The translations under genes and the position numbers were made by a program. A stretch of DNA of 64,000 bases from JAPLNB01 sp964451955 (lineage in GTDB: Bacteria > Planctomycetota > Phycisphaerae > Tepidisphaerales > Tepidisphaeraceae). The stretch lies in NCBI GenBank assembly GCA_964451955.1, contig CAYVKG010000012.1, positions 6,300 to 70,299 on the forward strand. Direction: 5' to 3'. The notes under the pieces are model-generated. The model made no database searches. It was not told the origin of the DNA and saw nothing but the letters and a program-made list of their open reading frames with translations. Shown one piece after another: positions 51,574 to 60,310 of the stretch; position 1 is the first letter of the stretch; every line of letters starts with the position of its first letter.

Positions 51574-53973
51574 ATGATCTCACGCGACGAAATCGTCCTC
51601 GAATACCTGGATCGATTGCCTTTCACCCCTTACCCCCTGCAGGAAGAAGCCTTGTATGCTTGGGCTGCCTGCGAGCATGGCCTGCTTCTCTCCGCACCCA
51701 CCGGGACCGGCAAGACCCTCGTCGCTGAGGCCGCCGTCTACGAAGGCCTCCGCACCGACAAGTCCGTCTACTATTCAACCCCCCTTATCGCCCTCACCGA
51801 CCAGAAATTCCTCGAATTGCAGGACACCGTCGAACGATGGGGATTCGATCGCGACCGCGTTGGCCTCGTCACCGGCAACCGAACCGTCAATCCCAATGCC
51901 CAGATCAAAGTCGTCGTCGCCGAGGTCCTGCTCAACCGCCTTCTTCATCCCGAGGTCTATGATTTCTCCGATGTCGGCTCCGCGGTCCTTGATGAGTTCC
52001 ACAACTTCAACGAACCCCAACGCGGCATCGTCTGGGAACTCACCCTCTCTCTGCTTCCCAGGCACATCCGCGTCATGCTCCTCTCGGCGACCGTCGGCGC
52101 CGCCTCCGAGTTCGTGAACTGGATGGCGCGCAGCCTCGACCGCCGCGTCACCCTCGTGGAAGGCAAGGACCGCAAAGTGCCCCTCCATTTCCACTGGATC
52201 GGCGATGAATTGCTGCCCGACCAGCTCGAATTGATGGCCCGCGGCGACGAGGCCACCCGCAAAACACCCGCCCTCGTCTTCTGCTTTGACCGCGAAGTCT
52301 GCTGGAATACCGCCGAGGTCCTCAAAGGACGCGATCTCTTCTCCGAAGGACAACGACAAGCCCTCCTCGAACGCCTCGAAGACTTCAACTTCTCCGTTGG
52401 AGCCGGAAACAAGCTGCGGACGTTCCTCACGCGCGGCATCGGCATCCACCACGCCGGCCTGCTCCCTCGCTATCGCAGAATCGTCGAAAGACTCTTTCAG
52501 GAAAAAATCCTGCCCGTCTGCGTCTGCACCGAAACCCTCGCTGCCGGAATCAACCTCCCCGCGCGATCAGTCCTCCTGACCACTCTCGTCAAAGGCCCCC
52601 CCGATCGCAAAAAGCTCATCGACGCCAGTTCCGCCCAGCAGATGTTCGGCCGCGCAGGCCGCCCGCAGTACGACACCGAAGGCCACGTCTTCGCCCTCGC
52701 TCACGAAGACGACGTCAAACTCGCGCGCTGGCGCGAAAAATACGATTCCATCCCCGACGACGTCAAAGACCCGAAAATGATGGCCGCCAAGAAAGCCCTC
52801 GCAAAAAAGAAGCCCGCCCGTCGCTCCAATTTCACCTACTGGAATGCCGAACAGTTCACTAAGCTGCAACTCCACCCACCCGTCAGACTGGCCAGCAAAG
52901 GCAGCCTCACATGGCGGTGGCTTGCCCACCTCCTCGATGCCAACCCCGCCGTCGAGCCCATCCGCCAGGTCATCCATCGCAGGCTCATGGATCAGCCGAT
53001 GATCCAGGCCGAACTCAAGCGACTCAACAAGATGCTTGTCACCCTTCACCAGATGGGAATCGTCACTCTTCACCCCGAGCCCCCCGAGGCTTGGCGCCAG
53101 GCCGTCAAGCCGGCCCCCGCCGGCCTGCCCGCCGAGCCCGAACCCGATGACGCCGACGGCTCCGAACAAACCCCCGCCAAACCTCAAGAGGTCAGCCAAC
53201 TCATGCGATTCCTCACCCTCGGCGGCGGCGTGGTTCCGCTCACGCCCAACGCCAACTCCCCCTCCGCATCGCCCATCCCCAATCAGCCCCCTCCCTACGA
53301 CCCCATCACCGCCACGCCAACCCCCAAGCTCAAGCAACTCATGATCTTCCGCGCCGTGCATCCCCTCTATGGCCTGTTTCTCATGGACTACCTCGGCAAG
53401 GCCGACAGCCACGAGCTCATTCAGATCCTGGAAAGCCTCCTCGAAATGCCGAAGTCCGTCGCCAGGGCCGTCCGCGTCCCCTGGCCAGACGAATTGCCCC
53501 CGGGGAAGCTCACTCTCGAAGTCGTCGATCCGGCTATTCTCACCAGTGGCCTGGCCACCCACGAAGAACTCTACCCACAAGCCGATCAGAGCGACCTGCC
53601 CCCGGAACTCCGCAAGTACCCCATTCCCTTGGCCCAGAAGATGCGCATGATCTTCGAAAGCACCATCGACCACGCCGGCGGGTTCTTCATCACCCCCGTC
53701 TGGGCCATCGGCGACCTCGTCGCCGGCGGCGGCGACTTCGATCAGTACGTTCGTTCACGCGATCTGGTCAAACAGGAAGGCATCCTCTTCAAACACGCCC
53801 TCCGAATGATCCTCCTCTGCAGCGAGTTCGCCCAACTCACCCCTGCCAACGTCGCCCCCGACCTCTGGCAATCCGCTCTCAGTGCCCTCAGCCAGACCCT
53901 GACGAATTCCTGCAGAACGGTCGATCCGCAATCGACCGACGAACTGCTCGAGGAACTGGCCCAGGATCCATGA
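51574..53973 (+). CDS. Ski2-like DExH-box helicase
   Basis: The 799-residue product has superfamily 2 motifs of the Ski2/Hel308 group: I 'SAPTGTGKT', Ia 'YYSTPLIALTDQKF', II 'VLDEFHNF' (DExH), III 'LLSATVG', IV 'ALVFCFDREV', then 'GIGIHHAGLLPRYRR', V 'VCTETLAAGINLPAR' and VI 'QMFGRAGRPQYD'. The C-terminal 350 residues are unassigned, with a Pro-rich insert around 535-590. The family unwinds RNA or DNA; similar proteins are found in planctomycetes and actinobacteria. It appears to be monocistronic and leaderless. Confidence 0.88.
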   Translation: MISRDEIVLEYLDRLPFTPYPLQEEALYAWAACEHGLLLSAPTGTGKTLVAEAAVYEGLRTDKSVYYSTPLIALTDQKFLELQDTVERWGFDRDRVGLVTGNRTVNPNAQIKVVVAEVLLNRLLHPEVYDFSDVGSAVLDEFHNFNEPQRGIVWELTLSLLPRHIRVMLLSATVGAASEFVNWMARSLDRRVTLVEGKDRKVPLHFHWIGDELLPDQLELMARGDEATRKTPALVFCFDREVCWNTAEVLKGRDLFSEGQRQALLERLEDFNFSVGAGNKLRTFLTRGIGIHHAGLLPRYRRIVERLFQEKILPVCVCTETLAAGINLPARSVLLTTLVKGPPDRKKLIDASSAQQMFGRAGRPQYDTEGHVFALAHEDDVKLARWREKYDSIPDDVKDPKMMAAKKALAKKKPARRSNFTYWNAEQFTKLQLHPPVRLASKGSLTWRWLAHLLDANPAVEPIRQVIHRRLMDQPMIQAELKRLNKMLVTLHQMGIVTLHPEPPEAWRQAVKPAPAGLPAEPEPDDADGSEQTPAKPQEVSQLMRFLTLGGGVVPLTPNANSPSASPIPNQPPPYDPITATPTPKLKQLMIFRAVHPLYGLFLMDYLGKADSHELIQILESLLEMPKSVARAVRVPWPDELPPGKLTLEVVDPAILTSGLATHEELYPQADQSDLPPELRKYPIPLAQKMRMIFESTIDHAGGFFITPVWAIGDLVAGGGDFDQYVRSRDLVKQEGILFKHALRMILLCSEFAQLTPANVAPDLWQSALSALSQTLTNSCRTVDPQSTDELLEELAQDP

Positions 53974-53974
53974 T

Positions 53975-55378
53975 TCAAACCCCACCCCCGTGCTGCCCCG
54001 ATGCCAACCGCCTCAAGCACGCCGTCGTTCTGAGAAACGCCCTGCCATCGTGGTATGCCGCCTTCCAATTCTGCGACTTCTGCCCCGGGATCGCTTTCCC
54101 GTTCGTCTCCGTCTCCGCAAACAAACCGGGAAATTCCGGATCGATCTGATATTCCCGGATGTACGCCCACTGCTTCAAAAACGCCTGCCAATACCGGTCC
54201 GTCTCCTTCCCGTACAACTCATGCATCATCAGCAGCGAATTCAGCGCCTCCACCTGCGTCCACCAAACCTTCTTCTTGTCAAACGCCGGCGACAACGCGT
54301 ATCCGCGGTCGTATACACCCCCGATCTGCTCGTCAAATCCCCAGTCCAGCGTGTGGTCCACCAGCATCTTCGCCACCCGAAGCGTCTCCGGATCGACTTC
54401 CGACCGCAGCGCCTCGGCTGCTTCGATCAGCAGAAAAGCCGTCTCAATATCATGGCCGTAGGAGTCGTGGTCCGGCACCGGTCTCCAATCGGGCGTGAAA
54501 AACAGGTTCAGACACCCGGGAACCACAACGATCCGATCGCGAACGATGAGAAATATCTCCTCGAGTCGCTCTCGAACCTGGGGGGCCTTCGACGCTTGGT
54601 ACAAAGCCGTCAGCGCCTCCAGAATGTGAATGTGCGAGTTCTGTGACTTGTAGTCGTAGTGAAAACCCGAATTGTGAAACCGCGACCCGGGCCTGGGTGG
54701 GACATTCGTGCGGATCGGAGTGCCGTCGCGGGCCAGAACCTCGAAATACCCGCCATGCTCCCGGTCGTGTGCGTGCCGATCGAGCCATTGAAACGCCAGC
54801 AATGCAAAGTCAAGATCCGCCGGATCTCGCGTGGCCAAATACGCCGCGGCCGACGCGTAGATGCCAAACGCCTCGCCGTACAGCAGTTTCTCCGAGGCTT
54901 CACGCCGCTGCGGGAGAGAACCGTCGTCATTCAGTTGCCAGTAAAACCCGCCATACTCCTTGTCCCACATCGTGTTCCTGAGAAACTTCATCCCGCGACG
55001 GGTAATCGCCAGAAACTCGTCCCGCAGAGCGGGGCGTTGCGTGGCCAGTTGCGATGCGATCCACGTCTGCCTCGCCTGATAGACGATCGCCTTGCCTTGC
55101 GAGGCCGCCTTTGACCAGTCCCGGTTAAACGCCGAGTGAAATCCGCCGTTCGAGTGGTCGATGCAGGCGGGGAAAAAAGCGCGCACAACGTCCCGATTCA
55201 ACGCTCCTTCGATTTCGTCCGCAATACGCGCATAATCCGCTCCCCTCGGCTGAGTGGCCGGGGTTGTCGGTGGGGGGGGGCCTTCCGATTCCTCCGTTGC
55301 GGCAACGGGTCTGGCGGCAGAACACCCGGCCGCCAAAAACAGTCCGATCAATCCGAGATTCAAGATCTGAAGGGTCAT
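53975..55378 (-). CDS. AGE family sugar epimerase/isomerase, lipoprotein
   Basis: The 467-residue product has a lipobox (LAAGC near residue 19) and an alpha/alpha-barrel of the N-acylglucosamine 2-epimerase type: 'KAIVYQARQTWIASQL' (catalytic-region Arg and Trp), 'EYGGFYWQLNDDG', 'DREHGGYFEVLARDG', 'KSQNSHIHILEALTALY' (catalytic His) and 'YGHDIETAFLL'. It epimerises or isomerises sugars, possibly cellobiose or mannose, outside the cytoplasm because of the lipid anchor. It lies 21 bp downstream of the creatininase-like gene and ends 1 bp from the convergent helicase stop. Confidence 0.9.
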   Translation of the reverse strand: MTLQILNLGLIGLFLAAGCSAARPVAATEESEGPPPPTTPATQPRGADYARIADEIEGALNRDVVRAFFPACIDHSNGGFHSAFNRDWSKAASQGKAIVYQARQTWIASQLATQRPALRDEFLAITRRGMKFLRNTMWDKEYGGFYWQLNDDGSLPQRREASEKLLYGEAFGIYASAAAYLATRDPADLDFALLAFQWLDRHAHDREHGGYFEVLARDGTPIRTNVPPRPGSRFHNSGFHYDYKSQNSHIHILEALTALYQASKAPQVRERLEEIFLIVRDRIVVVPGCLNLFFTPDWRPVPDHDSYGHDIETAFLLIEAAEALRSEVDPETLRVAKMLVDHTLDWGFDEQIGGVYDRGYALSPAFDKKKVWWTQVEALNSLLMMHELYGKETDRYWQAFLKQWAYIREYQIDPEFPGLFAETETNGKAIPGQKSQNWKAAYHDGRAFLRTTACLRRLASGQHGGGV

Positions 55379-55399
55379 GTTGCCTGCTCGCTCAACAGC

Positions 55400-56170
55400 C
55401 TAGAACGGAAACGTCTCATCAATCGGCGCAACCGCCAATTCATACAGAAAACCCCCGATTCGCTCCGTCAGCATCGACATCAACGCCTCCCCCTTCTCCG
55501 CCGCGGCGCTCGCCGGATCGCCGATGCCCGTGTCAGTCGAAACCAGGTGCCACGGGCGAGTCAGCGAAATCCACTTGCGGCGAACCGCCTCAAAACGGCA
55601 TGCCTTCTCCTCGCCCCTGCCCGCTTGCTCCATCCTCACATACTGCGGGAAAAATGCCAAACCCAGGCTCGTCTCCACCTCGTCCGCGTGCTCGCGCGGC
55701 TTGACAAACAGCCCGGCGTAACGGTCAACGCACACCTTGTACCAGTCGCACAAAAACAAGAAAACCTTGCACCGATGATGCAATTCCCGCATCAGCGGCT
55801 TCAGCTCGTTGCCCCCATGCCCGTTCAGCAGCAGCAACTTCCGAATCCCCTGCCGCTCCAGACAGTCCACGATGTCGGTCAGAACCTTCAGCAGCGTCGT
55901 CGGCGAAACCGACAGCGTCACCGCGCCAGGTATCTCCAGGTGATTCGTGTTCACGCCGTAGGGAATCGTCGGCAACAACAAGACCTTCGCGCCACGACCA
56001 TACGCGTGCGCGCAAACGCGACGCGCAATCTCCTCCACCTGAAACGTGTCGCTCCCGTATGGCATGTGCAGGTTGTGAGGCTCCGTCGCCCCGAAACTCA
56101 GCACCGCAACGTCCCATTTGTGCTGGCGAATGAAATGGTGCGTCTGCTCGGCCAGGACAAAGTCGTTCAT
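55400..56170 (-). CDS. Creatininase family protein
   Basis: The 256-residue product shows creatininase motifs: 'VLSFGATEPHNLHMPYGSDTF' (Glu and His metal ligands with Asp), 'LLPTIPYGVNTNHLEIPG', and 'LLLLNGHGGNELKPLMREL' with the conserved Asn-Gly-His-Gly-Gly-Asn. Family members hydrolyse cyclic amides such as creatinine or formamide intermediates in cofactor synthesis. It is the first gene of an operon with the AGE epimerase. An odd palindrome, GTCCAGG A CCTGGAC (56186-56200), sits between it and the divergent membrane protein. Confidence 0.9.
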   Translation of the reverse strand: MNDFVLAEQTHHFIRQHKWDVAVLSFGATEPHNLHMPYGSDTFQVEEIARRVCAHAYGRGAKVLLLPTIPYGVNTNHLEIPGAVTLSVSPTTLLKVLTDIVDCLERQGIRKLLLLNGHGGNELKPLMRELHHRCKVFLFLCDWYKVCVDRYAGLFVKPREHADEVETSLGLAFFPQYVRMEQAGRGEEKACRFEAVRRKWISLTRPWHLVSTDTGIGDPASAAAEKGEALMSMLTERIGGFLYELAVAPIDETFPF

Positions 56171-56273
56171 GATCGCCGTAGCCTAGTCCAGGACCTGGAC
56201 AGGTCAAGCGCGAACCCGTTGCCAACTTGCCATCACGACCCCACAATTGCCGACGCAAGCCCCGAGGTCATTC

Positions 56274-57083
56274 ATGGAACACCCCCCGGTTCTCGACTAC
56301 CAACCCATCCCGCCCCGAGGCGCGCGGTCCGCCAGACTTGCTCGCGGAACCATGCTCACGCTGACAGTCATCTCCATTCTCGTAGCCGCCGTCTTGACCT
56401 TCAACCCGATCTGGCCGGCACTCGAAGTGCTCGGCGGGGGCGCGATCGGTACCCCGGCTTCGCCCGTGAATACCGTCATGATCAGTCGCAACGACGCCTC
56501 TCGCGTCGCCTACCTTCCGCGAGCGGCGGCGTACTTCTCAATCTTCCTGTTCAGCCAATGGCTCTTCCTCATGCCCAGAGGACAATGGCGCGTCGAACTG
56601 GCTAGCGACCGGCCCCCCTCCAGGCGAAGCGCCGCCGCCGCCGGACTCATCGGAATGATCCTCAGCATCGGCCTGATCGCAACCCTCATGGAACTGCCCG
56701 ACTGGTGGCTCCAGGCAACCACCGAAAAAGGCCTCGAAACTCCCCAACGCTTCGGCATCGTCTGGATCGTCATGGCGGTCTTGTGGGCCGCCTGGGCCGC
56801 CGTCTTCTGGAGCTATCTCAAGAGCGCCGATCGATACACCGGCCTGAGAAGGGTCTTCCGATGGCTGCTGGCCGGCTCTATCATCGAGTTGCTTATTGCC
56901 GCGCCGGCCCACGCCTGGATCGTCAACCGCCGAGGCGAGGACTGCTACTGCGAACGCGGCACCTGGACCGGCGTCGCATTCGGGGTGACGGCGGCGCTCT
57001 GGCTCTTCGGCCCCGGTACCTTCCTGCTCTTCCTCAGGGAACGCCGCAGAAGAGAAACGCTCCTCCAGCATCGTGGCGATTAA
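56274..57083 (+). CDS. Multi-TM membrane protein of unknown function
   Basis: The ATG at 56274 has GAGG at 56264-56267. The 269-residue product has about six hydrophobic segments (near 27-48, 85-100, 115-135, 158-180, 200-220 and 232-255) and an Arg-rich C-terminus ('LRERRRRETLL'). A Cys-x-Cys pair occurs in 'GEDCYCERGTWTG'. I do not recognise the family. It is divergent from the creatininase gene and convergent with the HzsA-like gene. Confidence 0.68.
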   Translation: MEHPPVLDYQPIPPRGARSARLARGTMLTLTVISILVAAVLTFNPIWPALEVLGGGAIGTPASPVNTVMISRNDASRVAYLPRAAAYFSIFLFSQWLFLMPRGQWRVELASDRPPSRRSAAAAGLIGMILSIGLIATLMELPDWWLQATTEKGLETPQRFGIVWIVMAVLWAAWAAVFWSYLKSADRYTGLRRVFRWLLAGSIIELLIAAPAHAWIVNRRGEDCYCERGTWTGVAFGVTAALWLFGPGTFLLFLRERRRRETLLQHRGD

Positions 57084-57171
57084 CCCAGACATCTCCCTCC
57101 CGAAAATGAACGCCACGCCACTCCCAAGACTCGCCCCCCAACACGTCCTCCACCGCATCGACAATGCTGTG

Positions 57172-59538
57172 CTAGCGGTGCCACGCCGGAGCATCCGCGC
57201 TCGTCGCCTCGTCAAACGTCGCCTTCCGCCGAAAATCCGCCGGCGCATAGTCCGGTTGCTTGGGGTCTGGATTCAGCCATTGCGGATGGTGCCGCCCAAA
57301 ATAGCTGCCGTAAAACTGGTAATTCGTATCCACCCACCGGCTTACCCTCATCAACTCCATCTTCGTCAGCATCTTCGAGTGGTCGTCCTTCGCATTCTTC
57401 GCATGCCCGGAATCTGTCAGCATCGCGATCAATGTGCTCCGAGAACAGCCCAGACTCCTCGGTCGCAGATAGCCTCCGTTGTAGTTCCCGCGATCTCCAT
57501 CTGAGAATGACGTGAATTCCGGTATCAGCGGACCGGCCAACTCCTTCTTTGCCAACTCCTCATAAGACGTGTTGTAGAACAACGTCACCTCCCCAGTCAG
57601 TCTCAGTTTCCCGGCGGGATCCTTCTGGCCATGACACGAAACGCATTTCGCGTCCCAAATCGGCTGGATGTCCGTGGGATAATGAATCACCTGGCCTGCT
57701 CGACCGTCGCCACCGTTCTCAATCAGATCGCATGGCTGCGGCCGCAGCACGCTCGGCGCCCGCGCCAACGCCAGCGGTTTCAAGGTCCCCGATGATGCCG
57801 TTTGGGTCGCCTGACCGTGGCAACCGCTGCACGCGCGAACCTCCCCTGGCAGATAATTCACATACGTCCGCTCTCGCTGCACTTCCCGGAAGTCCTCGTC
57901 CAACGCCTGCAGAAATATGCTCCGGTTCGCCGGAACCACAAAATGCGCCGACCCGTCTTGCTCCACAGGCACCACGCCCCATTGCACCCGCGGCCACAAC
58001 GCCGCCTTCCAACTCGAACTGCTCAGCGACGGCTCCCATCGCCTCCCCGTCGACCAGTAACGCGGCAACGCCTCATTCACCCGCAACCACTTGATCTGGC
58101 CAGGTTCAACCCCCTCCATGCCATGGTACACATTCGCCACAACGCAGACCGCCTCATTCCTTGCCGCATATTTCGAATCCCGAATCGGCGCCAACACCGG
58201 CGGAACCCGACGCGCCAACAGCGGCAGCGGATGCCAGCACGACAACGCCGCGTCCGCGTGCACAAAGCTGCGACTTCCTTTCGCGTCAATCAGATATAAC
58301 GCATAGGCGTTCGCAACATCCTTGTAATGATCCGATGCGTTCACCTTGTACGACACCAGAAACTCCCGATCGCTCACGGGATACGGATGCGTGAACAGGT
58401 GCCCGCTGCGCCCCTGCGGATCGTGCACGTACCGACCTTCCTTCGTCCGAAAATGCCACCCGGGCTCCGTCCGACGCTGCACGAATACCTCGGGCGTTAT
58501 GTTCCTGACCGCGCATCCATGGTCCCCCTCGACATACCCCGCTTCGTCAGGATCAGGACCGGGCACACGAAGGCCTTTGCCAAAATCCACCAGAAGGACC
58601 GATCCCAGGCAACCCCCTTGCGGATAGTGGCACGTCCCCACGCACACGAAACGTGTGCCGCTGCCAGGCATCGGCTGAGGATACATGTACACCGGCGTTG
58701 CGTCATCCGACAACCCGAAAAGCTCCTCAGGCCTCGTGCCGTCCGTATTCATCGACCAGACCGTCTTGGCAACCCGGGCGCCCTTGTCAATGTACTCCCA
58801 CCGGTGATACATCACCCGACCGTCATCCAGAACCACCGGACAGAATTCGCTCACAGGACTCTTTGTCAACGCCTCCACATGCCCGCCGTCGGCGTCCATC
58901 CGATGCAGGTTCGGGGCCACCAGTGCGCCCGATCCCCCGCACAGAATCGTGTGCTCGCAACGCGTGGACGAAAAAAGAATCCGCCCGTCCGGTAGATAGC
59001 ACGGGTGAATGTCGTCAGTATGCCAACCCCTTCGCCAACGAGCCGCCTTCTCCGCTTCGTCAGACGGCGGAAACGAAATCTGCCGCAGCCCCGTCCCGTC
59101 CGTCTTCACCTCCCAAATCCGAAAACCGGCTCCAGCGTCCTGACGAAAATCGAACACCACCTTGCCCGCGTCAAAAGAGAGACTGATCTTGCCGATCAGA
59201 CCCTTGCCGCCGGGCATGTCCGCAGCCCGCACCACCGCACGCTCCGACCGAGTGCGAATGTTATAGATGTAAATCCCATTCTCCGGCACGAAACGGTCCG
59301 GACTCGTCCCGTTGTCAATATCCGTGTAATAGTGATCCGATGAGTACGGCTTGCGCTTCACGAACACAATCTCGTCAAACCCAAGCCGCGCCGCGTCAAC
59401 CACAGGTTGCGTCGCAGCCGATGCCCTCGCCCCTGACGCACCCGCCCCCGTCGCCCACGCAATCCCCGCAAGGACCGCGATTATCCCCAACCCTCGCAAC
59501 CTCATGAGCATACCCGGCGAACTGGTTTCATGACGCAT
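57172..59538 (-). CDS. HzsA-related multidomain c-type cytochrome
   Basis: The 788-residue product (ATG at 59538, GGAGG upstream; a TTG six codons earlier is rejected) has a signal peptide and a WD40/PD40-like beta-propeller half with 'VKTDGTGLRQISFPPSDEA', 'DGRILFSSTRCEH' and 'DDGRVMYHRWEYIDKG'. The C-terminal half has two haem c motifs, 'CSGCH' at about 570 and 'CVSCH' at about 632. An additional 'CVGTCH' (Cys-x3-Cys-His) occurs near 299. This architecture is that of hydrazine synthase alpha-like proteins, which are widespread in planctomycetes that do not perform anammox. Periplasmic electron transfer or oxidation is inferred. Confidence 0.82.
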   Translation of the reverse strand: MRHETSSPGMLMRLRGLGIIAVLAGIAWATGAGASGARASAATQPVVDAARLGFDEIVFVKRKPYSSDHYYTDIDNGTSPDRFVPENGIYIYNIRTRSERAVVRAADMPGGKGLIGKISLSFDAGKVVFDFRQDAGAGFRIWEVKTDGTGLRQISFPPSDEAEKAARWRRGWHTDDIHPCYLPDGRILFSSTRCEHTILCGGSGALVAPNLHRMDADGGHVEALTKSPVSEFCPVVLDDGRVMYHRWEYIDKGARVAKTVWSMNTDGTRPEELFGLSDDATPVYMYPQPMPGSGTRFVCVGTCHYPQGGCLGSVLLVDFGKGLRVPGPDPDEAGYVEGDHGCAVRNITPEVFVQRRTEPGWHFRTKEGRYVHDPQGRSGHLFTHPYPVSDREFLVSYKVNASDHYKDVANAYALYLIDAKGSRSFVHADAALSCWHPLPLLARRVPPVLAPIRDSKYAARNEAVCVVANVYHGMEGVEPGQIKWLRVNEALPRYWSTGRRWEPSLSSSSWKAALWPRVQWGVVPVEQDGSAHFVVPANRSIFLQALDEDFREVQRERTYVNYLPGEVRACSGCHGQATQTASSGTLKPLALARAPSVLRPQPCDLIENGGDGRAGQVIHYPTDIQPIWDAKCVSCHGQKDPAGKLRLTGEVTLFYNTSYEELAKKELAGPLIPEFTSFSDGDRGNYNGGYLRPRSLGCSRSTLIAMLTDSGHAKNAKDDHSKMLTKMELMRVSRWVDTNYQFYGSYFGRHHPQWLNPDPKQPDYAPADFRRKATFDEATSADAPAWHR

Positions 59539-59719
59539 CCGAAATCCCTCCTCCAATTCCCGTAGGACATGCCGCGCCTTCGAGAGCCATCAAGCGGCCA
59601 AAACCAGAGTCTATCCCGACACGCCCTGGCGGATCAAGAATGAACTCAACCTCCCAATCAGCCTTCACGCCCTCCGCCATTCACACGGGATGCCGCCGGC
59701 CAAGCCGGTAGCCATATGA
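59534..59719 (+). pseudogene. Possible tyrosine recombinase (integrase) C-terminal remnant
   Basis: An open stretch of about 61 codons contains 'WRIKNELNLPISLHALRHSHGM', which resembles the box II region of phage integrases (helix, then His-x-Leu-Arg-His-Ser/Thr). It stops early at 59717-59719, and the expected downstream Leu-Gly-His and catalytic Tyr are not found in any frame. It overlaps only the 5' edge of the cytochrome gene. The 3' end of tRNA-Gly lies 167 bp away, a usual integration target. The identification rests on one short motif. Confidence 0.35.
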
Positions 59720-59885
59720 GCGATGGCCATGCCGGGCGCACCTGAAGCGTCACCTGTCAAAAGACCACTTAGGACTTTGTTCGGCATCAATCGGCGGACA
59801 ACGGGGTAATGGGAATGCGACAGTAAGTGATCCAACCGGCAGGAATCGCCAACAAAAATCCCCGTCCGGCGGGGACAGGGAAAAG
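59720..59885. other. Non-coding stretch 3' of tRNA-Gly
   Basis: No gene is seen. It contains the tRNA terminator and separates the tRNA from the integrase-like fragment. No exact repeat of the tRNA 3' end was noticed. Confidence 0.5.
59853..59875 (-). terminator. Terminator of tRNA-Gly
   Basis: On the minus strand TCCCCG, a 5-nt loop, CGGGGA, then TTTTTG, about 10 nt beyond the tRNA 3' end. Confidence 0.7.
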
Positions 59886-59957
59886 AGCGGGCGATGGGAT
59901 TCGAACCCACGACGTCAGCCTTGGGAAGGCTGCATTCTGCCACTGAATTACGCCCGC
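59886..59957 (-). tRNA. tRNA-Gly (CCC)
   Basis: The minus strand gives a 72-nt cloverleaf: 7-bp acceptor stem GCGGGCG/CGCCCGC, D-arm with AGTGGCAGAAT, anticodon stem CAGCC/GGCTG enclosing loop TTCCCAA (anticodon CCC), and a T-arm with GGTTCGAATCC. CCA is not encoded. It reads GGG codons, which are frequent in this GC-rich window. Confidence 0.95.
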
Positions 59958-60310
59958 GACCAAACCAAAACCACAAAGCCAATCAATCGAGGCCCTGATT
60001 CGTCCAAGCCTCTGTTCCGGCCCCTTCCGGGCAAGAACCTCTAATGGCCTCTTGCGACGATTATAGCCGGCCCACCCCCGTTCGCAAGCAAAAGCTCCCG
60101 ACACCACCCGCCTTCGATACTCCGCCATCGCCTGCCCACTGATGCCCCGATTCAATCCCCCCCAAAAAGCCCCACGCCATAACAACAGATGTCACGAGGC
60201 CTCCCTCCGCCACTTGCCCAGCCTCCCATGCTTGCCCACCATCCAACCCGCGCAATCCTCGATGCTGGCCTTCCCTCTACCCTCGCGATCGGCGTGCCAA
60301 CCACCAATAT
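59958..60310. other. Intergenic region between tRNA-Gly and the pectate lyase gene
   Basis: No gene is supported in these 353 bp. The tRNA promoter lies at 60060-60087; the rest is pyrimidine-rich on the + strand without clear signals. Confidence 0.5.
60060..60087 (-). promoter_or_regulatory. Promoter of tRNA-Gly
   Basis: Minus strand TTGCGA (+ strand 60082-60087), 16-bp spacer, perfect TATAAT (+ strand 60060-60065), about 95 nt before the tRNA 5' end. Confidence 0.6.

Noticed and set aside
51182..51577. 131-codon frame upstream of the Ski2-like helicase
   Set aside because: No start signals, no domain, and it ends inside the helicase start; composition is not coding-like.
59665..59982. 105-codon minus-strand frame reading through tRNA-Gly
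   Set aside because: Much of its sequence is translation of the tRNA itself, a well-known false call.
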